In this document: positions 7,965 to 17,600 of the stretch, piece by piece
Numbering within the stretch: the stretch's first letter is position 1
Layout of the letters: each line of letters begins with the position of its first letter
Assembly (NCBI GenBank): GCA_036381615.1
Contig: DASVCL010000019.1
Location: 1 to 32,927 of the forward strand
DNA: 32,927 bases
Direction: 5' to 3'
From: CALANV01 sp036381615
GTDB taxonomy: Bacteria; Pseudomonadota; Alphaproteobacteria; CACIAM-22H2
Position numbers and translations under genes: made by a program
The notes under the pieces: generated by a model
Seen by the model: the letters and a program-made list of their open reading frames with translations, nothing else
The model's database searches: none
What the model was told of the DNA's origin: nothing

Positions 7965-8987
7965 TCAGTAGGCCCGGCCGATCGCGAATTGGACCAGATC
8001 GATCAGCGCCCGCTTTTCCGGGCTGTCGGGGAACACGCCGAGCGCGTCACGGGCAATGGCGCCATAGTGCCGGGCACGCTCGACGCTGTCGCGCAGGCTG
8101 CCGTGGCGCCCCATGAGCGCAATCGCATGCTCGAGATCGCCCTCGCGCTGATCCATGTCCTCGAGCGTCCGGCGCCAGAACCGGCGTTCCTCCTCGTCGC
8201 CGCGCAGGAAGGCAAGCACGACCGGCAGCGTGATCTTGCCGTCCCGAAAATCGTCGCCGACCGATTTGCCGAGCGTCGCCGTTTCGGCGGCGTAGTCCAG
8301 CACGTCATCGACGAGCTGGAAGGCGATGCCGAGATTCATGCCGTAGGTCTCGAGCGCCTCTTCCTCGACCTTGGGCCGGTCGGCGACGACGGCGCCGACC
8401 CGGCAGGCCGCCGCGAACAGCACCGCGGTCTTGGCCTTGATGACCTCGAGATAGGTATTCTCGGTGGTTTCCGTGTCGTTGGCGGTCATGAGCTGCATGA
8501 CCTCGCCTTCGGCGATGACAGCCGACGCATCGGACAGAATCTTGAGTACCGCAAGCGATCCGTCCGCGACCATGAGCTGGAAGGCCCGGCTGAACAGAAA
8601 ATCGCCAACCAGCACGCTCGCCTTGTTGCCCCATACGGCGTTGGCCGTGGCGAGACCGCGGCGGCGGTCGCTTTCATCGACGACGTCGTCGTGGAGCAGC
8701 GTGGCGGTGTGGATGAACTCGACGCACGCCGCAAGGCCAATATGGCGCCGCCCGCGATAGCCGCACATCCGGGCGCAGGCCAGCGTGAGCATCGGCCTCA
8801 GACGCTTGCCGCCGGCGGCGATGATGTGGCCGGCGAGCTGCGGGATCAGCGCGACCGGGCTTTGCATGCGCTCGAGAATCAGCGCATTCACCTGCTTCAG
8901 ATCTTCGCTCACCAGTCCGGTGAGCGAGGCGAGGGAGGGCGTGCGTGCCTTTTCGCGCTCCTCTCCCAGGGTAACGATCACGGCCAA
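7965..8987 (-). CDS. ispB: Polyprenyl diphosphate synthase (octaprenyl/decaprenyl)
   Basis: This trans-isoprenyl diphosphate synthase builds the long side chain of ubiquinone from farnesyl diphosphate and isopentenyl diphosphate. Of about 340 aa, it shows GGKRLRP (59-65), the first aspartate-rich motif LLHDDVVDESDRRRG (Asp100, Asp101, Asp104), and the second, FQLVDDVLDY (Asp227, Asp228, Asp231). Length fits IspB/DdsA. The start was placed at a TTG at 8987 (reading MAVIVTLGEE) because AGGA lies eight bases upstream and family members begin this way. An upstream ATG at 9035 would add 16 unusual residues. Chain length (C8, C9 or C10) cannot be fixed by reading; C10 is common in Rhodospirillales. 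The tRNA-Pro gene follows on the same strand. Confidence 0.93.
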   Translation of the reverse strand: MAVIVTLGEEREKARTPSLASLTGLVSEDLKQVNALILERMQSPVALIPQLAGHIIAAGGKRLRPMLTLACARMCGYRGRRHIGLAACVEFIHTATLLHDDVVDESDRRRGLATANAVWGNKASVLVGDFLFSRAFQLMVADGSLAVLKILSDASAVIAEGEVMQLMTANDTETTENTYLEVIKAKTAVLFAAACRVGAVVADRPKVEEEALETYGMNLGIAFQLVDDVLDYAAETATLGKSVGDDFRDGKITLPVVLAFLRGDEEERRFWRRTLEDMDQREGDLEHAIALMGRHGSLRDSVERARHYGAIARDALGVFPDSPEKRALIDLVQFAIGRAY

Positions 8988-9125
8988 ATTCGTTTTCCTC
9001 GGCTGATCGCCGCGTCCAGCGGCTTGACGATGCATACGCGCGTAGCGAGCATAAAGGCCAGAGCCGGGCGGTCAAGCCTAACGCGCCCCCCACGAACGCC
9101 TGCCCACAAAGAAGGATTCCACGTC

Positions 9126-9344
9126 GTGAAAGAGCTCCTGCGGACGAACGATCCGGTCTTTCTGTCGTGGGCACAATCGGTTCTCGCCGAATCCGGCATT
9201 CACGCCGTCGTGCTCGACAGCCACACGGCGGCGGTCGAAGGATCGATTTCGGCGATCGCGCGCCGGGTAATGGTTGTCGATGGCGATTACGAGGCGGCCG
9301 TTCAGGTGCTCGAGGCCGCGCGGGCGGGCGCCACACGTGCCTGA
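9126..9344 (+). CDS. DUF2007-type small protein (putative signal-transducing protein)
   Basis: A 72-aa protein from a GTG at 9126, preceded by AGAAGGA. It reads VKELLRTNDPVFLSWAQSVL, followed by a GIHAVVLDSHTA core and a VMVVDGDYEAAVQVLEAA C-terminal helix. This is the compact fold of DUF2007, a family of unknown biochemical role often annotated as putative signal-transducing. Its stop overlaps the start of the methyltransferase by 8 nt (9337-9344), so the two are co-translated. The pair, divergent from ispB, is a recurring arrangement in alphaproteobacteria as far as I recall. The 138 bp to ispB should hold both promoters. Confidence 0.82.
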   Translation: MKELLRTNDPVFLSWAQSVLAESGIHAVVLDSHTAAVEGSISAIARRVMVVDGDYEAAVQVLEAARAGATRA

Positions 9345-10086
9345 TTTCACGCCGCAAGAGGTGACGCGCGACGCCCTGCTGGGCGGCCGCGTCACGTTCC
9401 GGCAGCCGGCGAGCGGCTACCGTGCCGCCATCGACCCCGTGCTGCTCGCGGCCGCCGTTCCCGACCGCGTACAAGGGCGAGTCGTCGATCTCGGATGCGG
9501 TGCCGGCGCGGCGATGCTCTGCCTCGCGGCGCGATTGCCGCATGTCCGGATTGTCGGCGTCGAGCGGGAGCAGGGGCTCGCCGCGCTCGCCAGACAGAAT
9601 GTCGCCGCCAACGGTTTCGATTCGCGCGTTGCCGTCGTCGAGGCCGATATTTCGCAACTGCCGCGCACGCTCGAGCCGGGCAGTTTCGATGCGGTCATCA
9701 GCAATCCACCTTATCTGGAGCCGGACCGCGCGAACCGGACGACAAGCCGCGACAAGCTGATCGCGACGGTCGAAGGGACGGCGGACCTCCCGACATGGAT
9801 CGATGCGGGCCTGCGCCTGCTCCGGCCCCGCGGGGTCATCGTGATGATTCAGCGCGCCGACCGCCTCGCCGATCTGCTTGTCGCCTTGGACGGCCGGGCC
9901 GGCGAAATCGTCGTCTATCCGCTGTGGCCGAAGGCGGGGACGCCGGCCAAGCGAATCATCATGCGAGCCCGCAAAGGATTGAAGTCACCGCTGGTGGTTG
10001 CGCCCGGCCTCGTGCTCCATCATCCGGACGGGACATACACCGCCGCCGCCGAAGCGGTGCTGCGCGGCGGCGAAGGGCTCGACTAG
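9337..10086 (+). CDS. NPPY-type class I methyltransferase, TrmN6-like
   Basis: The 249-aa protein is a SAM-dependent N6-adenine-type methyltransferase. It has the SAM-binding VVDLGCGAGAAML (49-61), GVEREQGLAALARQN (motif II region), and the catalytic SNPPYLEP (122-129). The early segment TFRQPASGYRAAIDPVLLAAA is typical of the TrmN6/YfiC family, which methylates A37 of tRNA-Val. The GTG start at 9337 overlaps the upstream DUF2007 gene; the in-frame ATG at 9274 lies inside that gene and is less likely. A methyltransferase acting on another RNA or a protein glutamine is possible because NPPY is shared, but the N-terminal GYR-x-DPVLLAAA pattern favours tRNA. Confidence 0.85.
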   Translation: MPDFTPQEVTRDALLGGRVTFRQPASGYRAAIDPVLLAAAVPDRVQGRVVDLGCGAGAAMLCLAARLPHVRIVGVEREQGLAALARQNVAANGFDSRVAVVEADISQLPRTLEPGSFDAVISNPPYLEPDRANRTTSRDKLIATVEGTADLPTWIDAGLRLLRPRGVIVMIQRADRLADLLVALDGRAGEIVVYPLWPKAGTPAKRIIMRARKGLKSPLVVAPGLVLHHPDGTYTAAAEAVLRGGEGLD

Positions 10087-10170
10087 GGCGTTGCGCCGGG
10101 GTGCGCGTGCGCCTGCGTCCGCCGTGAGGTGGGATTGGCAACAGGCACAAGGCCGCTTACCCTTGAGGCC

Positions 10171-11064
10171 ATGACCAGCGTCGTCCAGCGAATCCGTCCC
10201 TGGCTCGCGAAATTGCCGGTCGAGCAGTTCCGTAACCCGGCCCCGGTCGTCGCCGTCATACGGCTCGCCGGCCCGATCGGATATATCGGCGCGCTGCGGA
10301 CCGGGCTGTCGCTCGCGCGCGTTGCCGGCGTGATCGAGCGCGCCTTCAGCCTGCTCGATCTCAAAGCCGTCGCGCTCGTGATCAATTCACCGGGCGGCTC
10401 GGCGGTGCAGTCCGCGTTGATCGCAAAGCGGATCCGCGATCTTTCGGCCGAAAAGAACGTCCCGGTTTTCGCCTTCGTGGAAGACGTCGCCGCCTCGGGA
10501 GGCTATTGGCTTGCCTGCGCCGCCGACGAGATCTACGCGAATGCGAACTCGGTCGTCGGGTCCATCGGCGTCATCTCGGCCGGATTCGGCTTCACCGACC
10601 TCATGGGCAAGATCGGTGTCGAACGGCGGGTCTACACGGCGGGCGAGAAGAAGATGATACTCGACCCGTTTCAGCCCGAGGACCCCGACGACGTCGAACG
10701 GCTCCAAAGGATCCAGCGCGAAATACACGCCAACTTTCAAGCATGGGTACGCGAGCGTCGCGGGCTGCGGCTGCGTGGCCTCGACAGCGAGCTGTTCACG
10801 GGCGAGTTCTGGACCGGGGCGCGGGCCCTCGAACTGGGACTCATCGACGGGATCGACGACGTGCGCGCGCACATGCGGCAGCGCTTCGGCGAACGCGTGA
10901 AGTTGAGGCTCGTGAGCGCGCCGCGGTCGATTCTGCAGCGTTGGCTGGGCCCGCGCACCGGACTTGATGACGGGACGCTCGCCGGCTCGTTGGCCCGGGG
11001 TTGGGCCGAGGACGTGATTGCCGCGGCCGAGGCGCGTGCGCTTTGGTCGCGTTACGGGCTCTGA
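10171..11064 (+). CDS. S49-family serine peptidase (SppA/SohB-like)
   Basis: A 297-aa member of peptidase family S49, which cleaves signal peptides or membrane-associated proteins with a Ser-Lys dyad. Seen are AVIRLAGPIG near residue 28-37, VINSPGGSAVQSALIA (70-85), the nucleophile in VAASGGYWLACAADEIYA (Ser109), GSIGVI, and the lysine cluster GEKKMILDPF (Lys160/Lys161), one of which should be the general base. Start at ATG 10171 fits the family better than an ATG 14 codons upstream, though its ribosome site is weak. There is no clear N-terminal membrane anchor, so it may be cytoplasmic or peripheral, as in shorter SppA homologues. It is preceded by the methyltransferase on the same strand. 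Confidence 0.9.
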   Translation: MTSVVQRIRPWLAKLPVEQFRNPAPVVAVIRLAGPIGYIGALRTGLSLARVAGVIERAFSLLDLKAVALVINSPGGSAVQSALIAKRIRDLSAEKNVPVFAFVEDVAASGGYWLACAADEIYANANSVVGSIGVISAGFGFTDLMGKIGVERRVYTAGEKKMILDPFQPEDPDDVERLQRIQREIHANFQAWVRERRGLRLRGLDSELFTGEFWTGARALELGLIDGIDDVRAHMRQRFGERVKLRLVSAPRSILQRWLGPRTGLDDGTLAGSLARGWAEDVIAAAEARALWSRYGL

Positions 11065-11145
11065 TCGATCGCGGCCTCTTCACGAAGAACGGGAACGCGG
11101 TTGACCCGCGCTTCGTCCGGCACCTAGAAGGAGCGCGGTCGCCCC

Positions 11146-11376
11146 ATGAGCCTTGCGAAAATACTTCTCTTCGTCGCGGTGGTCGCCGCCATCTGGTTCG
11201 GCTGGCGCTGGTATCAGCGTTGGGAGCTGGCGCATCGCGGCCAGAATAGGGCAGGGCGAAAGCGCGAATCCCCGCGCGCCGTGACCGCGGAGGAAATGGT
11301 GCCCTGCCGCGTCTGCGGCACCTACGTGCCGGCTCGCGGTGCCACGACGTGTGCGCGGCGCGATTGTCCATACTGA
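11146..11376 (+). CDS. Small membrane protein with Cys4 zinc-ribbon-like tail (PP0621-like)
   Basis: A 76-aa protein with one N-terminal membrane helix (about residues 5-20, ILLFVAVVAAIWFGWRWY), a short basic linker, and a C-terminal cysteine knuckle: Cys54 and Cys57 in PCRVCG, Cys69 and Cys74 in TCARRDCPY. The pattern matches the PP0621-like family, whose function is unknown; the four cysteines could bind zinc. AAGGAG stands 12 nt before the ATG, slightly far. It sits between the S49 peptidase and glyQ. The cysteine end should face the cytoplasm if the positive-inside rule holds, since the linker after the helix is rich in Arg and Lys. Confidence 0.8.
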   Translation: MSLAKILLFVAVVAAIWFGWRWYQRWELAHRGQNRAGRKRESPRAVTAEEMVPCRVCGTYVPARGATTCARRDCPY

Positions 11377-11430
11377 TCCCCTAGGGCGTCGCCGAACACG
11401 TATCGACTCGACGTGCGGCTGTTCGTCGCA

Positions 11431-11464
11431 GCCCGAAAGACCACCGTCGAACGGGCATTTTTTT
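11431..11464 (+). terminator. Possible intrinsic terminator between the small membrane protein and glyQ
   Basis: GCCCG (11431-11435) and CGGGC (11452-11456) form a 5-bp stem with a 16-nt loop, followed by A and seven Ts (11458-11464). The stem is short, so termination may be weak. It would separate the upstream unit from glyQ, which starts 80 nt later. Confidence 0.4.
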
Positions 11465-11545
11465 AGTTGGGGCGGGCGCTTGATCGTGGCGGGGGCGGCG
11501 GCTATGTTGCGCCGCACCCAAGCCCCGATCGAGTCATACGACGCC

Positions 11546-12415
11546 ATGGTTGCGCGCCCGCCGAGTTTCCAAGAGCTCATCCTGAAGCTTCAGGCGTTCT
11601 GGGCGGGTAAGGGCTGCGTGATCCTGCAGCCTTACGACATGGAGGTCGGCGCCGGTACGTTTCACCCGGCGACGACGCTCAGGGCGCTCGGACCGCAGCC
11701 ATGGAACGCCGCCTACGTACAGCCGTCACGGCGGCCGACCGACGGGCGCTATGGCGAAAACCCGAACCGTCTTCAGCACTATTATCAGTTCCAGGTCATC
11801 CTGAAGCCGTCGCCGGCCGACAGCCAGGATCTCTATCTCGAAAGTCTCGTCGCGCTCGGGATCGATCCGAAGCGCCACGACATCCGTTTCGTCGAGGATG
11901 ACTGGGAGAGTCCGACGCTCGGCGCGTGGGGGCTCGGCTGGGAGGTCTGGTGCGACGGCATGGAGGTAACCCAGTACACGTATTTCCAGCAGGTCGGCGG
12001 AATCGAGTGCGATCCGGTATCGGTCGAGCTGACCTATGGCCTCGAGCGGCTGGCGATGTACATCCAGGGCGTGGAGAACGTGTACGACCTGGACTTCAAC
12101 GGCGCGGGGGTGAAATACGGCGACGTGTTCCATCAGGCCGAGGTGGAATACTCGGCCCATAACTTCGAGTTCGCCGATACCGACATGCTGTTCCGGCACT
12201 TCGCCGACGCGGAAAAGGAATGCAAGGCGCTGCTCGAGCGCAGGCTGGCATTGCCGGCCTATGACCAGTGCATCAAGGCGAGTCACAGATTCAACCTGCT
12301 GGATGCGCGCGGCGTGATCTCGGTGACGGAACGCGCCGCCTACATCGCGCGGGTGCGCGCGCTGGCCAAAGCGTGCTGCGAGATGTGGCTTGAATCGCAG
12401 AAGGGACGTGGCTGA
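11546..12415 (+). CDS. glyQ: Glycyl-tRNA synthetase alpha subunit
   Basis: GlyQ is the catalytic subunit of the bacterial alpha2beta2 glycyl-tRNA synthetase, activating glycine with ATP. The protein (about 289 aa) has the hallmark stretch GCVILQPYDMEVGAGTFHP near residue 20-38, YVQPSRRPTDGRYGENPNR, YYQFQVILKPSP, and the late LLDARGVISVTER. ATG 11546 is chosen because homologues begin a few residues before SFQELIL; another in-frame ATG at 11504 would add 14 residues. The stop and the glyS start share one base (TGATG at 12413-12417), so the subunits are translationally coupled. This two-gene form is the usual one in alphaproteobacteria. Confidence 0.96.
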   Translation: MVARPPSFQELILKLQAFWAGKGCVILQPYDMEVGAGTFHPATTLRALGPQPWNAAYVQPSRRPTDGRYGENPNRLQHYYQFQVILKPSPADSQDLYLESLVALGIDPKRHDIRFVEDDWESPTLGAWGLGWEVWCDGMEVTQYTYFQQVGGIECDPVSVELTYGLERLAMYIQGVENVYDLDFNGAGVKYGDVFHQAEVEYSAHNFEFADTDMLFRHFADAEKECKALLERRLALPAYDQCIKASHRFNLLDARGVISVTERAAYIARVRALAKACCEMWLESQKGRG

Positions 12416-14511
12416 TGCCCGAACTTCTGCTCGAACTCCTCTCGGAAGAGATTCCGGCACGCATGCAGGCGCGCGCCGCCGACGACCTGAGGCGGCTCGT
12501 AACCGAACGCCTCACCGAAGCCGGACTTGCATTCACGCGCGCCGAGGCCTTTGCCACACCGCGCCGCCTTGCCTTGGTCGTCAATGGTCTGCCCGAGACG
12601 CAGCCCGACGTGACCGAAGAGAAGAAGGGACCGCGCGTCGGCGCGCCCGATCAGGCGATTCAGGGATTTCTGAAGTCGGTCAATCTCGACAGCCTGGACA
12701 AGTGCGAGAAGCGCACGGTCGGCAAGGCCGATTTCTGGTACGCGGTGATCCACCGCAAAGGCCGGGCGACGATCGACGTACTGCCCGATCTCCTTCTGCG
12801 CGCGATCCAGGCGCTGCCGTGGCCCAAATCGATGCGCTGGGCAGCGAACCGCTTTACCTGGGTTCGGCCGCTGCAAGGTATCGTCTGCCTCTTCGGAGGC
12901 CGCACCGTCCCGGGCGCAGTCGATCTTGGGGGCGCCAAAATCCCCTTCGGCAGTACCACCCGCGGCCACCGCTTCCTTGCGCCCGGCCCGGTCGCCGTCG
13001 GTAGCTTCGCGGACTACCGGGACAAGCTGCGGAGCGCGTACGTGATTCTCGATCCCGCCGAGCGGCGCGAGATGATTCGCCGCGACGCAATGCGGCTGGT
13101 CGAGCAGGAAGGGCTCAGGCTGAAGGAAGATCCCGGGCTTCTGGACGAAGTCGTCGGCCTCGTCGAATTTCCGGTCGTCCTGATGGGGCACATCGATCCC
13201 GCGTTCATGGATCTGCCGCCCGAGGTACTGACGACTTCGATGCGCGCGCACCAGAAGTATTTCTCGGTGCAGACACAGGCGGGTGAACTGGCGCCGCGGT
13301 TCATCGTCGTCGCCAACATGCTGACCGACGACGGCGGCAGGGCGGTCGTGGCCGGCAACGAGCGCGTGCTGCGTGCCCGGCTCTCGGACGCCAAGTTCTT
13401 CTGGGACCAGGACCGCAAAACCCGGCTGGAGGAACGCGTGCCGGCGCTCGCCCAGCGCGTGTTTCACGCCAGGTTGGGAACGATGGCGGAGAAGGTCACC
13501 CGGCTGCAGACCCTCGCCACGGATCTCGCGCAATACATTTCGGGCGCGGATATCGATCGCGTCCGCAGCGCGGCCCTGCTGTGCAAGGCCGATCTGTCGT
13601 CGGGCATGGTCGGGGAGTTCCCGGAGCTCCAGGGGATCATGGGCCGCTACTACGCGATGGCCGAGGGCGAGCGCCCGGACGTCGCCGATGCGATCCGCGA
13701 TCACTATTCCCCGCTGGGGCCGAACGACCGCTGTCCGTCCGCGCCGGTCTCCGTCGCCGTTGCGCTCGCCGACAAGATCGATACGCTCGCCGGCTTTTTT
13801 GCGATCGACGAGAAGCCGACCGGATCGAAGGACCCGTTCGCCCTGCGGCGCGCTGCGCTCGGCGTGATCCGGCTGATCGTCGAGAACGGTTTGCGCCTGC
13901 CGCTCCGCACGGTATTCGGCGCCGCACTGCGTCCGTTCCGCGAAACCGCCCTCGTCGGTGAGGCCAAGGCGACCGAAACCGTCGAGACGCTGCTTGCGTT
14001 CTTCGCCGACCGTCTGAAGGTCGCCTTGCGCGAGAAGGGCGTGCGCCACGATCTGATCGACGCGGTGTTCTCGCTCGGCGGGGAGGACGACCTCGTACGG
14101 CTGTTGGTCCGGGTCGATGCGCTCAAGAATTTCCTCGCGACCGAAGACGGCGTGAATTTGCTGACGGCGTATCGGCGCGCATCAAACATCGTCGCGATCG
14201 AAGAGAAGAAGGACAAGACCTCCTATGACGGGCCGGTCGAAAAGGATCTGCTCGCCGAGCCGGAAGAGGTAACGCTCGCGAAGGCGCTCGACGAGACACA
14301 TGCCGGCACGCAGACCCTGCTTCGGCGCGAGGATTTCGAGGGGGCGATGCGCGTACTCGCCCTCCTCCGCAAACCTGTCGATGCCTTTTTCGACAAGGTG
14401 ACCGTCAACGCTCCGGACGCTAAGCTCCGTACCAACCGGCTCCGCCTCCTGTCTCAGATCCGGGCGACGCTGGGCGAAGTGGCGGATTTCTCGAAAGTCG
14501 AGGGGACGTGA
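12415..14511 (+). CDS. glyS: Glycyl-tRNA synthetase beta subunit
   Basis: GlyS, 698 aa, is the large tRNA-binding subunit that partners GlyQ. It begins PELLLELLSEEIPARMQ, shows HQKYFSVQ and IVVANM around residues 280-305, an HD-like region with LLCKADLSSGMVGEFPELQGIMGRYYA near 390-415, and ADKIDTLAGFF with GSKDPFALRRAALGVIR near 450-480. A C-terminal DALR-type anticodon-binding helical domain ends near VMA/LLRKPVDAFFDKV. All are diagnostic, and length is standard (about 690). Its ATG shares an A with the glyQ stop. It is followed after 94 bp by ppdK, in an order frequent in Rhodospirillales and related groups. Confidence 0.96.
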   Translation: MPELLLELLSEEIPARMQARAADDLRRLVTERLTEAGLAFTRAEAFATPRRLALVVNGLPETQPDVTEEKKGPRVGAPDQAIQGFLKSVNLDSLDKCEKRTVGKADFWYAVIHRKGRATIDVLPDLLLRAIQALPWPKSMRWAANRFTWVRPLQGIVCLFGGRTVPGAVDLGGAKIPFGSTTRGHRFLAPGPVAVGSFADYRDKLRSAYVILDPAERREMIRRDAMRLVEQEGLRLKEDPGLLDEVVGLVEFPVVLMGHIDPAFMDLPPEVLTTSMRAHQKYFSVQTQAGELAPRFIVVANMLTDDGGRAVVAGNERVLRARLSDAKFFWDQDRKTRLEERVPALAQRVFHARLGTMAEKVTRLQTLATDLAQYISGADIDRVRSAALLCKADLSSGMVGEFPELQGIMGRYYAMAEGERPDVADAIRDHYSPLGPNDRCPSAPVSVAVALADKIDTLAGFFAIDEKPTGSKDPFALRRAALGVIRLIVENGLRLPLRTVFGAALRPFRETALVGEAKATETVETLLAFFADRLKVALREKGVRHDLIDAVFSLGGEDDLVRLLVRVDALKNFLATEDGVNLLTAYRRASNIVAIEEKKDKTSYDGPVEKDLLAEPEEVTLAKALDETHAGTQTLLRREDFEGAMRVLALLRKPVDAFFDKVTVNAPDAKLRTNRLRLLSQIRATLGEVADFSKVEGT

Positions 14512-14605
14512 CGGAATCGACGTGATGTCAGCGCGGCCCGTGGGGCAGGCACGGTTCGCGTCGGCACGAATACGCAACGAAAAGGTCGAATTCGGGAGCG
14601 TGGTG

Positions 14606-17600
14606 ATGCCGAAATGGGTCTATAGCTTTGGAGACGGTAAGGCCGAAGGCCGGGCAGACATGAAGAACCTGCTCGGCGGCAAGGGGGCCAACCTCGCGGA
14701 GATGAGCAATCTTGGCCTGCCGGTCCCGCCGGGCTTCACCATCACCACCGAGGTCTGCACCTACTTCTATGCCAACGGGCGCAAATATCCGCCGGAGCTG
14801 AAGGCGCAGGTGACGGCGGCGCTGCGGCGGGTCGAAGAGCTCGTCGGCCGGAAGTTCGGCGATCCGAAAGCGCCGCTTCTCGTCTCGGTCCGGTCGGGCG
14901 CGCGCGCGTCGATGCCGGGGATGATGGACACGGTCCTGAATCTCGGCCTCAACGACGAGACGGTGGAGGGCCTCGCACGTACGGCAAACGATCCGCGCTT
15001 CGCCTACGACAGTTATCGCCGTTTCATCCAGATGTACGGCGACGTCGTCCTTGGCGTCGATCATCATCATTTCGAGGAGATCCTCGAAGCCCACAAGCAC
15101 GACAAGTCGGTGACGCTGGACACCGAACTCGACGCCGACGACTGGAAGCAGATCGTCGAACGGTACAAGGAAAAGGTTCACGAGGAGCGCGGCGAGCCGT
15201 TCCCGCAGAACCCGCACGAGCAGCTTTGGGGCGCGATCGGCGCCGTGTTCGGAAGCTGGATGAACCAGCGCGCCATTACCTATCGCAAGCTGCACGGCAT
15301 CCCCGAGGATTGGGGCACGGCCGTCAATGTCCAGGCGATGGTCTTCGGCAACATGGGCGACGACTGCGCCACCGGCGTCGCCTTCACGCGTGATCCGTCG
15401 ACCGGCGAGAACGTATTCTACGGCGAATACCTCGTGAACGCGCAAGGCGAGGACGTCGTTGCGGGCATCCGGACGCCGCAGCACCTGACGATCAAGGGCA
15501 AGGAGGCCAACCGCTCGCAGCTGCCGGCGATGGAAGAGGTCATGCCCGACGTATTCCGGCAGCTCGACGACATCCGCCGCAAGCTCGAGTCCCACTACCG
15601 CGACATGCAGGACATCGAGTTCACGGTCGAGCGGGGCAAGCTGTACATGCTGCAGACGCGCACCGGAAAGCGGACGGCCGCGGCAGCCCTCAAGATCGCC
15701 TGCGACATGGTCCGGGAAGGATTGATCGACAAGGCAACGGCCGTGAAACGGATCGATCCGGCCGCACTCGACCAGCTGCTGCATCCGACGCTCGATGCCA
15801 AGGCGTCGCGTACGTTGTTGACACGCGGGCTGCCGGCCTCACCGGGCGCCGCTTCGGGCATCGTCGTGTTCTCCGCCGACGAGGCCGAGGCGCAGGCGGC
15901 GAAAGGCGAGGCCGTCATCCTCGTCCGGGTCGAGACGAGCCCCGAGGACATCCACGGCATGCATGCGGCCAAGGGGATCCTCACGACCCGCGGCGGCATG
16001 ACCAGCCACGCGGCGGTGGTCGCCCGCGGCATGGGCCGGGCGTGCGTCGCCGGCGCCGGCGAGATCCGCGTCGACTACAAGGCCGGCGTGATGAGCGTGC
16101 GCGACAAGCAGGTGCGCGCCGGCGAAAAGATCACGATCGACGGCGCGACCGGCGAGGTGTTCCTCGGCGAGGTGCCGACGGTCCAGCCCGAGCTGTCGGG
16201 CGATTTCGCCGAGCTGATGGCGTGGGCCGACGAATTCCGCCGTCTCGGCGTACGCGCAAACGCGGATACGCCGGTCGATGCGCGCGCGGCGCGCCGCTTC
16301 GGTGCCGAAGGCATCGGCCTGTGCCGGACCGAGCACATGTTCTTCGATGCCGAGCGGATCCTCGCCGTGCGCGAGATGATCATGGCGGAGGACAGCGAGG
16401 GAAGGGCGCGGGCGCTCGCCAAGATCGAACCGATGCAGCGCCAGGATTTCATCGAGCTGTTCCGGATCATGGAGGGATTGCCGGTGACGATTCGGCTCCT
16501 CGATCCGCCGCTCCACGAATTCGTTCCCCATGGCGATGCCGAGATCGCCGAGTTCGCCAAGGCGATCGGCAAGGACGTCGCGACCGTCCGTGCGCGCGTG
16601 AAACGGCTCGAGGAGTTCAATCCGATGCTCGGCCACCGCGGTTGCCGTCTGGCGGTCACGTATCCCGAGATCTACGAGATGCAGGCGCGGGCGATCTTCG
16701 CGGCGGCCGCCACCGTCATCAAGGAAGGCAAGCCGGTCGAGCCCGAGATCATGATCCCGCTGATCGCGACGCGTCGCGAGCTGGAGCTCATGCGCGACCT
16801 GGTCGCGCGCATGCATGAAAAGGTGCGCGACGAGACGGGCGTCGATGTCGCGTACTCGATCGGCACCATGATCGAGTTGCCGCGCGCTGCCCTCCGTGCG
16901 GCGGAGATTGCGGAAATCGCGGAGTTCTTCAGCTTCGGCACGAACGACCTGACGCAGACGACGTTCGGGTTGTCGCGCGACGATGCGGGCGCTTTCCTCG
17001 ACGCGTACGAGAAGGCGAAGATCATCAGCATCGATCCGTTCATCAGCATCGACAGGGACGGTGTCGGCGAGCTGGTGCGTATCGGGTCGGAGCGGGGCCG
17101 GTCGGTCCGGCCGGATTTGAAGATCGGTATCTGCGGCGAGCACGGCGGCGATCCGGCGTCAGTTCATTTCTGTCATAGCGCCGGGCTCGACTACGTCTCG
17201 TGTTCGCCCTATCGGGTGCCGATCGCGCGGCTCGCCGCCGCCCAGGCGGCGCTTGCGGAACGGCAGCCGAAGGCGAAGCCGGTGAAGCCGCGCGCCACCT
17301 CGGACGACCGCCACCGTCGCGTGCTGATCGCCAGCGGGCGCCGGCCGGCACCGCAACGGGTTTCCGCCAACCGCAAGGTGGCCGCCCATGCGGCGGCACG
17401 ACCCGCCGCCATCGGTCAGGAAACCGCGCGCAAGGCCGATGTGAAGAAGACGTCGGCGAAGGCGGCGAAGAAGACGTCGGCCAAGCGGGTAGCGAAGGCG
17501 GCGAGGAAGGCGGCCGCAAAGAAGACGGTGGCGAAAAAGACGGCATCGAAGAGGGCGCGGTCTGCCGCGAAATCCGCACCGAAAAGGCCTACGCGCGGCA

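Noticed and set aside
7800..9125. A long plus-strand frame continuous with the DUF2007 gene
   Set aside because: Most of it is antisense to ispB and crosses the tRNA-Pro gene. Only the part from the GTG at 9126, after a good ribosome site, looks like a protein.
12340..14049. A 569-codon open frame on the minus strand
   Set aside because: It is antisense to glyS and the end of glyQ, whose motifs are unambiguous; no recognisable protein results.
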